64,000 nt of DNA from Charina bottae (GCA_023362775.1 JALMGJ010000002.1:57134914-57198913), one strand, 5' to 3'; counted from the stretch's first letter, positions 1-11,344 are shown. Numbers and translations: made by a program. The notes: a model not told the origin generated them from the letters alone.

Positions 1-150
1 AGATATTAGGAAGAATTCATTAACAGTAAAAGCTGTCAATCAGTTGAATAGGTTACCGCATGGGGTGGTTTCTTCCCCTTCATAGGAGGTTTTCAGACAG
101 AGGTTGAATAGTCATCTAGAGTTACCAGACATCTGGCAAAAAGAGGGCAT
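1..150 (+). repeat. CR1-like LINE 3' fragment
   Basis: A degraded reading frame gives NQLNRLPHGVVSSPS followed by a short helical tail. That pattern is typical of the extreme C-terminus of CR1/L2-group ORF2 proteins. The fragment is cut by the window edge and contains no catalytic motif. CR1 and L2 cannot be separated on so short a piece. Confidence 0.4.
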
Positions 151-539
151 CAGATCTGTCTGCAATCTTCTTCAGGAAGTTCAGCTTCTCTCCCACTACC
201 TACGGGAGCAAGCATGAACTTTTGGTTCCAGAAATAAACTTAATGGGAGTTATAATAACTTCCATAGCGCAATCTGCTCTCTAATTTACAGAGCTAAGAG
301 GACTGTAAAGCCAGCCTTTTCATTTTGTATGCACTGCAAGCAGTGACTGACCTGCCCATTAATCATCAGTCAGTTCCTGAGTAGGTAAGGGGCAGGGCCA
401 GCAGGACCAATATGTCCAGAGATGTGAATGATGGTCACCTTTCCTTCCTCTTGGCTCTCCAAGTGGTGGGGGACAAGGCTTTTCATTGTACTTAGTCTTT
501 GATGCTTCTGGACTGGCATCACCAGCTGTGGCTATGTTG

Positions 540-1285
540 CTGTCCCTTCTCCCTTCTAGGCATGCTGTATAATATGCCCTACTGAAGCCCAGCACACAGA
601 TGTCTGGCTTATCTTAGAATTATATATTAAGTTGCCAATTGAACAGACATGTTTATATACCTGATAATCATGTTTGGGTACATAAAGGGAAGCTACAGAG
701 AAAATAGACAAGAAGTTTCTTCTATGACCACAGAAATTAATCGTCACCATCATCATCATCATAAAAGACAAGCATATGCTACACAACACCCCAGACTTAA
801 CAATTGTTAATAAGAAAGACAAAATGTCTGGATAGTGGACATTACAATACTTGGAGACAGCATAATAGAAGAGAAAGAACTGGAGAAAATCACGAAATAT
901 AAAGATCTGCAAATAGAAGTAGAATGATTGTGGCAAAAGAAAGCAACGATAGTACCAATAGTAATAGGTGCCTTGGGTGCAATCCCAAAACACCTGGAGC
1001 ACCACTTGAACACCATTGGCACTGACAAAATCACCATCAGTCAATTGCAAAAGGCAGCTTTACTTGGAACAGCTTACATCCTGCGACAATACCTTTAATA
1101 TTACTAAACAACAACATTTGCCTATCCCAGGTCCTTGGGAAGGACTCGATAGGTGGACAAAAATGTCAAATCCAGTCTAAACATCTGGCTGATTGTGCAA
1201 CTAACCATAATGTATTAAATTTATATGCTGCCTGACTCCCGGCAACTCTGGGATGTAATAATAATATATTAATATTAATATAACA
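540..1285 (+). pseudogene. C-terminal relic of a LINE, possibly R4/Dong-like
   Basis: Once frameshifts and stops are ignored, the plus strand encodes a conserved non-LTR retrotransposon tail. It includes EEKELEKITKYKDLQIEVE, then VIGALGAIPKHLEHHL, then QLQKAALLGTAYILRQYL. This block follows the reverse transcriptase in several LINE lineages with site-specific relatives. The element ends in a TAA/TTAATA-rich run near 1255-1285, as R4-type copies often do. No reverse transcriptase or endonuclease motif remains. The clade call is an inference and could be wrong; that it is a LINE C-terminus is more secure. Confidence 0.5.
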
Positions 1286-1289
1286 ATGT

Positions 1290-1512
1290 GTTACATATTT
1301 CATTTAAGTGTAAGGAAAAAATTCTATTTGGTAAGATCTGTTCAACACTGGAACAGTCTACCTATGGAACTGTGGATTCTTCATCTCTGGAGGTTTTTAA
1401 GAAGAGGTGGAAAGTATCTCTTATAGATGGTTTAATACTGGTTTTCCTGCACATTGCAGAGGGCTGGATTAGATGATCCTTGTGGTCCCTTCCAACTCTT
1501 TGATTCAATGCT
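1290..1512 (+). repeat. CR1 LINE 3' end
   Basis: The segment encodes the usual CR1 C-terminal tail (a Trp-Asn-Ser-Leu-Pro-like motif, then SLEVFKKRWKVSL). It finishes with the CR1 3' signature: a purine-rich GGCTGGATTAGATGATCC stretch, then CCCTTCCAACTCTTTGATTC. It is 5'-truncated and non-coding. No target-site duplication is expected for CR1, and none is seen. Confidence 0.75.
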
Positions 1513-2639
1513 CACCTCTTTTCAGGAAATCTGAAGACACTGAAATTTGGGGAAGTCAAGGCATTTTTCCTTCTCTTCTGTTCCACTGCTATGATAATCC
1601 TACTTCCATAGTGAACTTTTCGACATGTGCTTGCTGATAGGAAAGTAGGCTCATTCTTTTAATTTTTATTTTCACAGCTAAGTGCTATTTTTTTTTAACC
1701 TCAAGGAGAATACTGTGATTTTTATTTTAAAAATGAAATCAATAGTCCATAAAATGCTGAACCCTTGAACCCTTGATCCAGATAGAGTACTTGATATTCT
1801 GGGGGATGATTTGCTATATAAGTGACTAAATAAGAATGAGAAAAAATATCTCCTTTTTTGCAGAAAGAGGGTAGGATATTGAAAATGATGACTTTTTAAT
1901 AAAAGAACAAAAATAAATCTATGTACATTTATCACCAAGTAATTCCCACTGAAATGAATGAATTGGGAAGCCTAACCTCTAAGAAAATATATATGGGATT
2001 GAACTGTGAAACTGAATATTAAAATTCAATGGCTGTTAGGAGTAGCATGACATTAACAATGACATCTAATACTCATGGCAACTTTTACTTTACAATTCTT
2101 GGGAAAATAACTACAGATATTGCTACTCTATGCTACTGCTATTCTCCCATGATACAATATTCTGAACGTTACAAATTTGTCAGTAAAATACTGATTTCCA
2201 TTGTGAAAGTACAATATATCCTGCCATTAAGTAGCTGACTTCAGACTAATGACACATGATTACATATCAATATTAAACTTTTATACATTTAATGCATTCT
2301 CACTCCATGTACAATGAATGTTCAAGATACTGATTTTAATTTCAGTATGAATATTTCATCTTCTTATGCTAACAGGATATGGTATTAAAACTTGAGCAAT
2401 GTTATAACTTAGATTACTGTACAGCTGTCATAACTGATGCATGAATTGTGCCTTTGTACACAATTTGATTTATATTTCATGTCTTAGCAATCTGTTCAGG
2501 TACTGGCCACCATAAAATTAAATTAAGATCTAAACTGTCATGAGATCATTAAATCTTTTTTGAGATCATCAAATCATTTTTTTTTGCTCCTGAGATCTTA
2601 CAAAATGTACTTATTTATATATCTTATATACTACTGGCA
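1513..2639. other. AT-rich DNA, no gene recognised
   Basis: Both strands have only short frames without family motifs. There is no clear repeat boundary or splice-flanked open stretch. Confidence 0.5.
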
Positions 2640-3240
2640 TCTAACAATCTTTGGTGGATTACAGTAATAAAAACCAATGTAATATGACAGTATAGCAATA
2701 ATACAAAACCTTGTAACATATTATGATAGCAAAGGCATAGCACTGCACAGCCAGAATAACTGGTTCCAAATGCCTTATGAAAGAGCTCTGTTTTCAAGGC
2801 CTTTCTGAAAGATGCCAGTGTAGGCAAAACCAAATCTTCTGACAGGAGATTATTCTATAAATGGAGACCTGTGATATCTCTCACTTCATAACAATGGGGC
2901 TTTCCCATATGGGATAAGCACTCAGAATGTGTATTTTCTATTTGGGGAAGGTGGTCTTGAATATGCCAACCCATGAAATGCTGTAAGGGTTGAAACCAGC
3001 ATTTTGAATTCCACTCGGAAACCTGTGGGCAACAAATGTGTTGCCTGCAACATAGGTGTTACGTGGTTGTAGCTCACCCACCAGCATATAGGCTGTTGCA
3101 TTTTCTATCAATTGCAGCTTCAAAGGCAGCCCCATATAGAACAGTTGCAGTAGATCATGTGAATGATGATAAGGGTTCGAGTCACTGTCACCAGATCTTC
3201 CTGCCGAAACTGGACCCCAGGCAAAACTGGGTGAAAGTTC
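2640..3240 (-). repeat. Degraded L2 LINE 3' region
   Basis: Minus-strand frames carry broken L2 C-terminal landmarks: a His-x-x-Tyr-Cys-Asn-like segment, YMGLPLKLQLIENATAY, and further on LASFRKALKTELF. Intact versions of these landmarks occur in the L2 copies at 41-41.7 kb and 61.4-64 kb. Many stops and frameshifts mark it as an old copy. Confidence 0.6.
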
Positions 3241-4489
3241 CCCTGGCCACAATATCCACCTGCACATCCGCCAGTAGTCATGAGACCAAGGGAACTCCCA
3301 CGGAGCAGTCTTGCTCCTCCAGGGGGAATTGAAATCTTTTCCATGATCTTGGGATTTTGACACCTGAGATCTTGCAAGGTTTTGACAATTTCATTGAAAT
3401 CTCATAAAATATAGAAATATTACAGAATTCTTGGCCATTTTAAAGTGAGTTTGAACCTAGTTTTTAATTGGGGTTTTTACATACAGTATACCAACTGAGG
3501 ATGCTGTGGAAGCCTTGGAGCCCACAAGGTGCCACACTTCTCAGTTTTATACCTACTGTCAAATGAGCCTGATACAGTTATGATATCTACAGCTTCACAT
3601 GCGAGGCAAGGAGGACATGACATATTTTCCCATGTTATGACTATTTCTTAATGCCAGATGCTCAAAATCTCACAATGTTTTTCTAGCCTTGCTGGTTGTT
3701 TATACTTGTGCTCTAAACAACATGTCAATTACTAAGCAATATTGCTCCGCACAGAAGACTTCAGCAACTAGGATAGATGATAGATAGATGATAGATAGAT
3801 CTACACACAGAGAGACAGAGTATATTCATCCATATATTTACACACATAGTTCAAGAAATTACATGTTTTCTACCAAATGCATTGTCAAATAAAAAGGATT
3901 TAATTCTTTACAATAATTTGCTTATTATCCTTTATCAAAATGATTTGCAGCTTGGCATGTTTACCAGCCAAATTATGGCTGAAGACTGGTTTTCCTCTTT
4001 GAAAGTTCAAATCTGTTTTAAATACTGATAATTAAACTGTCATTTGCCCTTTTCCCTATTTTCTGTATTTTCTTTCTTTTGTCAACCTTAATCAGAATAT
4101 TGATCCTATTATTAAATACTGATGGAGACAAGAATGTCAATTTAATGGATTAAAGGGCAGGTTTTCATTTCTACATCCCCATAAATCTTTTTATCCTCTG
4201 ACTGTATGTTATGCTAAGATAGTCATTTACGTTCATTGAAATTCAGGTGGCAACAGTAGCCAAGTGGAAGGGAAAATAAAATAAATGTGGATTTTTCAGA
4301 GAGGAAATGGACAGACATGGGAATAAGTGCAGGCTGTTGCAACTCATTTGAGTGAGGGAAACCCCCTGCCCCAATAACTGAAATACCATTTCAGATTGGA
4401 GGTTTCTGTGTGCTTAATTAAACTCAGTGAACTTTTGTGCACATTAAGATCCTCATTCATTTCACTTCAGACTTAATGGGGCATTAAAA
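3241..4489. other. No gene recognised; contains a GATA microsatellite
   Basis: No coding frame with recognisable motifs is present. A GATA-type microsatellite lies at 3772-3801. The rest is AT-rich unique-looking sequence. Confidence 0.5.
3772..3801. repeat. (GATA)n microsatellite
   Basis: Imperfect tandem GATA/GATGATA units over about 30 bases. Confidence 0.85.
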
Positions 4490-4560
4490 AATACTTTCTA
4501 TGTGGTTTCTAAGAGTTGACACCAACTTGATGGCATATTATTAATCAATTAAACTGTATC
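4490..4560 (+). repeat. SINE 3' tail fragment
   Basis: The sequence TAAGAGTTGACACCAACTTG followed by a GATGGCA motif and an ATTAATCAATTA tail matches the end of the SINE at 58.6-58.7 kb. Only the 3' end is kept. Confidence 0.5.
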
Positions 4561-4964
4561 TACATTACAAATACTTTTTGTATTTGCTTCTACTCCCTTA
4601 ATGATTATGCATTTTCTTTGACCAAATCTGACAGACTGACCATGATATCATGTAGTGTAGTGAATCATGTGATTTAGTGGGATTAAACCCAGGAAGAAAT
4701 TTGAATTTCTTCTCTGCCAGATGACTTTGTACAAATCATAATCAACTGTATCCATCTCTTAAGGTTCTTGTGAAGAGGAAACTTGAACATGTATGCATCT
4801 TAAACATCTTGGAGGGTAACTGGAAAAAAATAATAGATAAGTGCATGCCTCAGGGATGAACATATTTTATTGTATATTTCCAGTGTACAAGCATGAAAAA
4901 GCACTGATTCCTTAATAAGTGCAGTACTAGCCTAAAAAACAAAAGTAGTTATGATAAATCTGGC

Positions 4965-5140
4965 TAGATAAATCCAGCAAACCTTGGCTGATCTTGAAGT
5001 ATTAAGTATCAGGTTGGACCTCATAAGTACTTAGATGGGAGATCATCAGGAAAACCAAGGATTGGGAGGATTTTAAAAGGGAATGAAAAGAAGGCAATGG
5101 CAATGGCAAACAACTTATTTTTGTTGCCAAGAAAATTGCA
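4965..5140 (+). repeat. 5S-rRNA-derived SINE
   Basis: The head resembles 5S rRNA: GGCTGATCTTG, then TAAGTATCAGGTTGGACCT, then TAGTACTT-like and AGATGGGAGATC blocks in 5S order. It continues into a SINE body with the run AGGCAATGGCAATGGCAAAC and a TTGCCAAGAAAAT block. That layout is known for 5S-type SINEs of squamates. Diverged bases in the 5S part argue against a functional 5S gene. Confidence 0.7.
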
Positions 5141-5149
5141 CTGATACTG

Positions 5150-5228
5150 TATATTTATTTATTTATTTTTATTTATTTATTACATTTATATCCCGCCCAT
5201 CTCCCCCCCAAGGAGGGACCCTGGACCA
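5150..5228 (-). repeat. L2/SINE-type 3' tail
   Basis: A TTTA-repeat followed by TATATCCCGCCCATCTCC and a GGAGGGACCCTGG block is the reverse complement of the common L2 3' end in this window (compare 40.9 and 61.45 kb). Confidence 0.6.
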
Positions 5229-5677
5229 TGTAGTCACTAGGAACCAAGCTCAACTTGATAGATTCCTTACCTTTTTACTTGTGATAGACCTTTGGAGACC
5301 TTCTACACAATCCACACATTTTCAAAAGCTGTCCTCTCAGGAATGTGGGAATATCAGATTGTGGGGGTGAGATGGAAACATTGGAGTGAGGGCTTGCCCA
5401 CTGTTAGCCCTCCTCTGAGTAAGCTGAACTTCTGCTACCGTTGTGGCTCATATTCTCTCCTTTAATGCTCAGTTGATGCCACTGTTTTTCTAGTACTTAG
5501 ATATTCTTGTAATAGCATGAAGGAAGTTGGTGTGAATTTACTCTGGAGACTACATAAAAATATGCTGAAATATGTTTGTTAGCTTTAAGGACTCCATGCT
5601 CGAAACATCTTCTGCTTGACAATAAATGCCCGCTTAAGGCAGAATGGCACTAATGACTGCCTCCTCTCTCTCTGCAG

Positions 5678-5743
5678 TGGCATGGTTTCATCAAGATTAT
5701 CCTTGAGATCTTTGCTCCTCTCGTGTATCTAATTGTGAAGAAG
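5678..5743 (+). other. Weak candidate exon or conserved non-coding block
   Basis: A strong acceptor-like pyrimidine run ending TCTCTCTCTGCAG precedes 66 bases open in one frame, WHGFIKIILEIFAPLVYLIV plus two lysines. An AAG|GTTAAT donor-like junction follows. The peptide is hydrophobic and membrane-like, but I do not recognise the protein and the donor is weak. A conserved non-coding element is equally possible. Confidence 0.2.
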
Positions 5744-7009
5744 GTTAATGCATCATAAAGCAGTGTGCCCTTTTCATAATCATCTAATTAAAAGTGCACT
5801 ACAAGAAGTATATAAAACTACTGTGTTTGCAGAATGTACTGATCTCACCAAATCCCACATGCCACCTTGTTCCTCATAAAGGCCTATCTATTTTGCATAC
5901 ACCTATAATTCAACCTCTGAGCTTCTGTCTTTTTTAATTGGCAAAAAAGTGGGAACTGTCTTTATCTTTCTTAAAATGTCACATTCATTATCAGAAGAAA
6001 TTAACTATCTGGTTCAGAGTGAAGGTGGATCCCATCCATCTCTTTATACACAGTGTAAGCCCACTGCATATAAAGACAACATTTCCTAGAGGGAGACAGA
6101 TTTTTCCATCCTTTTTGAGGACCAAAGAAATGGTATCAATGAGCAAAGACTAAGGGAAAATGTCCCCTATTATAGAAGGCAGAAACAAAAGGAGCCACCT
6201 TGTTATATATCATGAACAAAAAATTCACACAGCTATGAAATACAAAAGTTATCCTTCATACAGACTCATTTTTTTAATTCATCAAAAATGTCTAATACAC
6301 CAGATCCTACTAAAAGAACTCAAGCTGCTTCCAAGCCTCTTCAATCCTTCCCAAAATGTTTTTAGTATAGTGACCCTTAATAGTACAGGTGCTATTCTTT
6401 CTGAAGTTTTCACCAACTGCAAATAAACAACCACAAATCCGATTTATCACCAATGGGAAGGGAATGCTGAAAATGCTCAGTAGTCTTCATTATGTACGAG
6501 GGAAACATATAGATAGTTTCAGCTCATTCTTTTCCAAGGAATAAACTGTGGGAATATTTTAGAAAGAATTTGAGCAAGTGAAAGAGCATTGTTATTTCTG
6601 AGCTAAAGTCACCCATATTCCAAATTAATATGGGTTGTTTCATCATGATTGAAAACAAGTGCAGAATAGAAGAAAAAAAAATGTGTTTCAGAGTAACAGA
6701 ATTACATCCATTTGGATCTTCTAGGAACTTTAGAATTTCTATGTTTCAAGCCTAATTGAAACACTACATTGATTTGTAAAGAAGAAAATTTAGCAATATG
6801 TCCATATGCTCAGATGTCATGTTTTACCCCAATATGAACATTTCTCAAACAGAGAGCTTCATGTGGAAGATCCTTTTTTTCATCTCTTTTTTCATCTCAA
6901 AATCATTTCATGCCTTTTTTCATCTCAAAATAAAAATAAAAATCAATCTGTCTGTAGTATCGTCCAGGTGTATTGCCATACTATACTCTTCTGCTTTCTG
7001 ATGTTTAAC
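5744..7009. other. No gene recognised
   Basis: Short open frames exist (for example 5938-6153 and 6160-6426), but they lack family motifs and have low-complexity AT-driven composition. I see no repeat ends with duplications. Confidence 0.45.
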
Positions 7010-7400
7010 TGTGATGGTCCCGGGTGCTATGTCCCAATAAAGGCTCCTCACGCAAAGTTATGCAGAATGAACTTTAATAAGGAAACATACAAGCCCTAAC
7101 ATCGGTGAAGGTCTGAATGCCCCTTCCTGCCAACCAATTGAGATTTATGAGGTTCCCTCCCCTTAGTTCAACTTGTGTTGTCCATGCTGTCAGTTTCCTT
7201 CTCCGCACCTCTCCCATCTCTCCAGTGAATGGTTGTGGTGTTTGATACTGAAAGGTGTTAATCATCGGCCTCGGTCTGGGTGCATTCCTCCTCATTGTCT
7301 CCCGTGACTGGTATCTCGATGTGTATTGTCTGGCTTATGTGTCTGGGTGGAAGATTCTGATGGGGTTACTAGATGGAGTTACTAGAGTTACTGCAGTTCA
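7010..7400 (-). mobile_element. LTR-like block, possibly Gypsy-type
   Basis: Read on the minus strand, the block ends with an ATTAAA-type signal, then TTTATTGGGACAT and GGGACCATCACA. The younger Gypsy LTR at 38185-38542 ends in a similar way (TTTATTGGGACAT and ATCATCACA). The distal boundary near 7400 is a guess from a TG start, and no target-site duplication is visible. Confidence 0.4.
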
Positions 7401-7870
7401 CAGGGGCTGAGTGTTTGTATTCTCACCAGAAAGTCCATGACTAGTGAGGAACTGTTTCAATATATATCCCATACTAGGAACTGGCTTCTCTAATGCAAAA
7501 AGTTCAGTAGGATTATTTGACCCATCTTCCTCTGATAAGATTACAATATGCATAATGAGAATAACTTCTCTAAGTCTGATTATCCACAAGCAATAATTTT
7601 CAAAGAATCCTTCTGAAAATTTCAATCAGAGGTGAAAAAACATGAATGAGTTATGCTGTTTATATATCTATATACATAACTATCTCCAGCAAAGGAGATT
7701 GTTACCTTGTCGTGGTGCAGGAGCTTGAGCACCTCAATGAAACCATGAGCTAAACCATGAAGGGACACCCAAGACGGGAAGGTCGTGGGAGAGAGGTCAG
7801 ACTAAATACGATCCCTGGGGAAGGTAATGGCAACCCACCCCAGTATTCTTGCCGTGAAAACTAAATGGAT

Positions 7871-8445
7871 TGTTGAGTTGGACTCTATTAAACCCCCCTT
7901 CCTATGGAATGTGTACATGTTCAGCAGAATGTATGAACTGTGGATGCCATGGAAAATCTTAATTAGGGACAAATAGTTAATCTCTTCACAAGAAGGAAGT
8001 CTCGATTGCATCCACCACTGTTTATCTCTTCACACGAAGGAAATCTTGATTACATCCACCTTTGTCTGTTTCACAAATCCCTGTGAGATAACCACCTAAC
8101 ACCAGACCTCTCCCCTCCTCTTACGTAAATTCTGGGATATTCATAATAAACTTGTGACATCTGTAAATTAAATTGTGATATCTGTAGAATCTTGACCTTT
8201 ACACTATCGTTAAGTCCTAAAAGACCTTACTGTATATCCTGTGTGATGTATGTGTTAAAGATCAGAAATGTATAAATGTGGATGTCTCCTTTTGTTCGGG
8301 GCCCTCCTTTTCAGAGGAGGTTGCCCCCTATTACTTGAGCTCAATTAAAAGGGTTATCCTATTTCTCGTCTTGGTGTGAATTTATTTTGGGTTCTTCGTA
8401 CCAAGTTAAACGTGCTTGGACACGGGACCAACTTTGGGTCCAACA
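7871..8445 (+). mobile_element. Solo LTR inside the BovB leader
   Basis: BovB leader sequence runs to about 7870 and resumes at 8446. The 575 bases between start TGTTGAGTTGGAC and end GGTCCAACA, giving TG...CA ends with a short inverted repeat. There is a TATA-like TATAAATG near 8270 and a possible ATTAAA polyadenylation signal near 8344. Only an AT dinucleotide is shared by the two flanks, so the usual 4-6-bp duplication is not proven. The host retrovirus or LTR-retrotransposon family is unknown. Confidence 0.7.
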
Positions 8446-10262
8446 ATCAGTACAACCAGAGATATGTTGGTATACCATCGGAAGATGGGACTCCCAGGTC
8501 GGAAGATGGTCAAAATGCTACTGGGGAGGAACAGAGGATACGTTCAACTAGCCCCAGATGTGATGACGCAGCTAGCTCAAAGCCGAAAAGACGGCTAGCG
8601 GCCGACGGTGCTGGTGGTGAACGACGAATCCGATGTTCTAAAGATCAACACACCATAGGAACCTGGAATGTAAGATCTATGAGCCAGGGCAAATTGGATG
8701 TGGTTATTGGTGAGATGTCAAGATTAAATAAAGACATTTTAGGTGTCAGTGAACTGAAATGGACTGGAATGGGCCACTTCACATCAGATGACCACCAGAT
8801 CTACTACTGTGGACAAGAGGACCACAGAAGAAATGGAGTAGCCTTCATAATTAATAATAAAGTGGCTAAAGCAGTGCTTGGATACAATCCAAAAAACGAT
8901 AGAATAATCTCAATTCAAATTCAGGGTAAGCCATTTAACATCACAGTGATCCAAATATACGCCCCAACCACAGATGCTGAAGAAGCAGAAGTAGATCAGT
9001 TCTATGACGATCTGCAGCACCTACTGGATAATACACCAAAAAGAGATGTTATTTTCATTACAGGAGACTGGAATGCTAAGGTGGGTAGTCAGACGACACC
9101 TGGAATTACAGGCAAGCATGGTCTGGGAGAACAAAATGAAGCAGGACATAGGCTGATAGAATTTTGCCAAGACAACTCACTGTGCATAACAAACACTCTC
9201 TTCCAACAACCTAAAAGACGACTTTATACATGGACTTCACCAGATGGTCGACACCGAAATCAGATTGACTACATCCTTTGCAGTCAAAGGTGGCGGACAT
9301 CTATACAGTTGGTAAAAACAAGACCTGGAGCTGACTGTAGTTCAGATCACGAACTTCTTATTGCAAAATTTAGAATCAGACTAAAGAGAATAGGGAAGAC
9401 CCACAGATCAGTTAGATATGAGCTCACTAATATTCCTAAGGAATATGCAGTGGAGGTGAAGAATAGATTTAAGGGACTAGATTTAGTAGATAGGGTCCCG
9501 GAAGAACTATGGACAGAAGTTCGCAACATTGTTCAGGAGGCGGGAACAAAAAACGTCCCAAAGAAAAAGAAAACCAAGAAGGCAAGATGGCTGTCTGCTG
9601 AGACACTGGAAGTAGCCCAAGAAAGAAGGAAAGCAAAGGGCAACAGTGATAGGGGGAGATCTGCCCAATTAAATGCAAAATTCCAGAGGTTAGCCAGAAG
9701 AGATAAGGAATTATTTTTAAACAAGCAATGTGCGGAAGTGGAAGAAGACAATAGAACAGGAAGGACAAGAGACCTCTTCCAGAAAATTAGAAACATCGGA
9801 GGTAAATTTCAGGCAGCCAGGGAGTTTCAGAAAAACATCTATTTTTGTTTTATTGACTATTCTAAAGCCTTTGACTGTGTGGATCATAACAAATTGTGGC
9901 AAGTTCTTGGTGGTATGGGGATACCAAGTCATCTTGTCTGCCTCCTGAGGAATCTGTATAACGACCAAGTAGCAATGGTAAGAACAGAGCACGGAACAAC
10001 GGACTGGTTTAAGATTGGGAAAGGAGTACGGCAGGGCTGTATACTCTCACCCTACCTATTCAACCTGTACGCAGAACACATCATGCGACGTGCTGGGCTT
10101 GAGGAATCCAAGGCTGGAGTTAAAATTGCTGGAAGAAACATTAACAATCTCAGATATGCAGATGATACCACTTTGATGGCTGAAAGCGAGGAGGAGTTGA
10201 GGAGCCTTATGACGAAGGTGAAAGAAGAAAGTGCAAAACCTGGGTTGCAGTTAAACCTATAA
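8446..10262 (+). pseudogene. BovB endonuclease-RT polyprotein, internally deleted
   Basis: This is the main part of the BovB protein, which nicks DNA and copies its RNA onto the target. The APE-type endonuclease motifs are all present: GTWNVRSM (Asn), VSELKWTG (Glu), QIYAPTTDA (Tyr), ITGDWNAKVG (Asp, Asn), NQIDYILC, and SSDHELL (Asp-His). A Lys-rich linker follows, then an abrupt jump to FIDYSKAFDCVDH, VRQGCILSP and YADD (10155-10166). The fingers and early palm are missing. The second BovB copy at 48 kb contains at least 100 residues that are absent here. The in-frame ATG at 8376 lies in the inserted LTR and is not a native start. The frame ends at a TAA at 10260-10262. Confidence 0.85.
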
Positions 10263-10925
10263 AAACCCAAGATTATGGCAACCAGCTTGATTGATAACTG
10301 GCAAATAGAGGGAGAAAAAGTGGAGGCAGTGACAGACTTTGTATTTCTAGGCGCAAAGATTACTGCAGATGCTGACTGCAGCCAGGAAATCAGAAGACGT
10401 CTACTTCTTGGGAGGAGAGCAATGGCAAATCTTGATAAAATAGTTAAGAGCAGAGACATCACACTGACAACAAAGGTGCGCATAGTTAAAGCAATGGTAT
10501 TCCCTGTAGTAACCTATGGCTGTGAGAGCTGGACCATAAGGAAGGCTGAGCGAAGGAAGATAGATGCTTTTGAACTGTGGTGTTGGAGGAAAATTCTGAG
10601 AGTGCCTTGGACTGCAAGAAGATCAAACCAGTCCATACTCCAGGAAATCAAGCCAGACTGCTCACTTGAGGGAATGATATTAAAGGCAAAACTGAAGTAC
10701 TTTGGCCACATAATGAGAAGACAGGATACCCTGGAGAAGAAGCTGATGCTAGGGAAAGTGGAAGGCAAAAGGAAGAGGGGCCGACCAAGGGCAAGATGGA
10801 TGGATGATATTCTGGAGGTGACAGACTCAACCATGGGGGAGCTGGGGATGGTGACGGCCGATAGGAGGCTCTGGCGTGGGCTGGTCCATGAGGTCACGAA
10901 GAGTCGGAAGCGACTGAACGAATAA
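10263..10925 (+). pseudogene. BovB polyprotein C-terminal part
   Basis: This is in the same frame as the upstream BovB reading, beyond one nonsense codon. It encodes the post-RT region: FVFLGAKITADADCS, TYGCESWTIRKAE, ELWCWRKILRVPWTARRSNQ, YFGHIMRRQDTLEKK, GKRKRGRPRARWMDDI, and a tail ending at the element's 3' signature. No further stop or frameshift occurs to the natural end at 10923-10925. The same C-terminus recurs at 14.1, 17.1, 49.1 and 54.2 kb. Confidence 0.85.
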
Positions 10926-11292
10926 ACAACAAAAATCCATAACTATAGCTATATTTATTTGCAAGCTTGATAGATATTTCTTGCATATCTGCTCTAGGAG
11001 AAAAACCTGTACAATATTTGAATATGCCATTTCTCCTACCAAACAAATGTAGAAACAGAATAGGACATTTGTCTATTTAACTATACGTTTATTGGATTCC
11101 TCAAGCAATCTATCCCTCCTTTGAAAAATTTCTAAGGTAATTTTGAAAACTGTAGAACATGATAGCCTCACAAAATCATAAAACAAAACTATAAAAATTA
11201 ATAGAAAGCCCAAGGCCACAGGGGTATCGATGCAGAGTGCAAAGGTGTGTGTGTGTCTGTGTGGAATACTTGGTGCTCTCTGAGCCTTGTTG

Positions 11293-11344
11293 TTTTCTTG
11301 CAGACGTTTCATTGCCAGGCTAGGCAACATCTTCAGTGCAAAAA
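11293..11344 (-). ncRNA. Hammerhead-ribozyme-like motif of the PLE
   Basis: Read 5' to 3' on the minus strand, the parts come in hammerhead order. Stem I left arm UUUUUGCA is at 11344-11337 and core CUGAAGA (fits CUGANGA) at 11336-11330. Then come one extra U, stem II GUUGCC/GGCAAU (last pair G-U) around a 6-nt loop, core GAAA at 11310-11307, and a minimal stem III (A-U, C-G) formed with CGUC at 11306-11303. Stem I right arm UGCAAGAAA follows. Predicted cleavage is after the GUC at 11303. Hammerheads are established in Penelope-like elements. The extra U beside stem II and the loopless stem III make monomer activity uncertain. Confidence 0.6.

Larger units (their letters stand above)
7684..10937 (+). 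mobile_element. Full-length BovB/RTE LINE with 9-bp TSD
   Basis: The element is bounded by CATAACTAT at 7675-7683 and 10938-10946. It opens with the BovB leader (CTCCAGCAAAGGAGATTG) and closes with the family's 3' end, GGTCACGAAGAGTCGGAAGC followed by a CGACTGAACGAATAAACAAC-type tail. One open frame encodes endonuclease and reverse transcriptase. Two events changed the copy: a 575-bp solo LTR entered the leader at 7871, and an internal in-frame deletion near 9811-9818 removed the region between the endonuclease linker and the reverse-transcriptase palm. One stop at 10260-10262 splits the remaining frame. It cannot now make a working protein. Confidence 0.9.

Noticed and set aside
4965..5140. 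A functional 5S rRNA gene
   Set aside because: The 5S-like part is diverged and fused to a SINE body; no T-run terminator follows at the right place.
5938..6426. Two consecutive plus-strand frames as a small gene
   Set aside because: No splice sites, motifs or composition bias; AT-rich chance frames.
8376..8445. ATG at 8376 as the start of the BovB protein
   Set aside because: It lies in the inserted LTR, which happens to be open in the BovB frame. BovB sequence resumes only at 8446.
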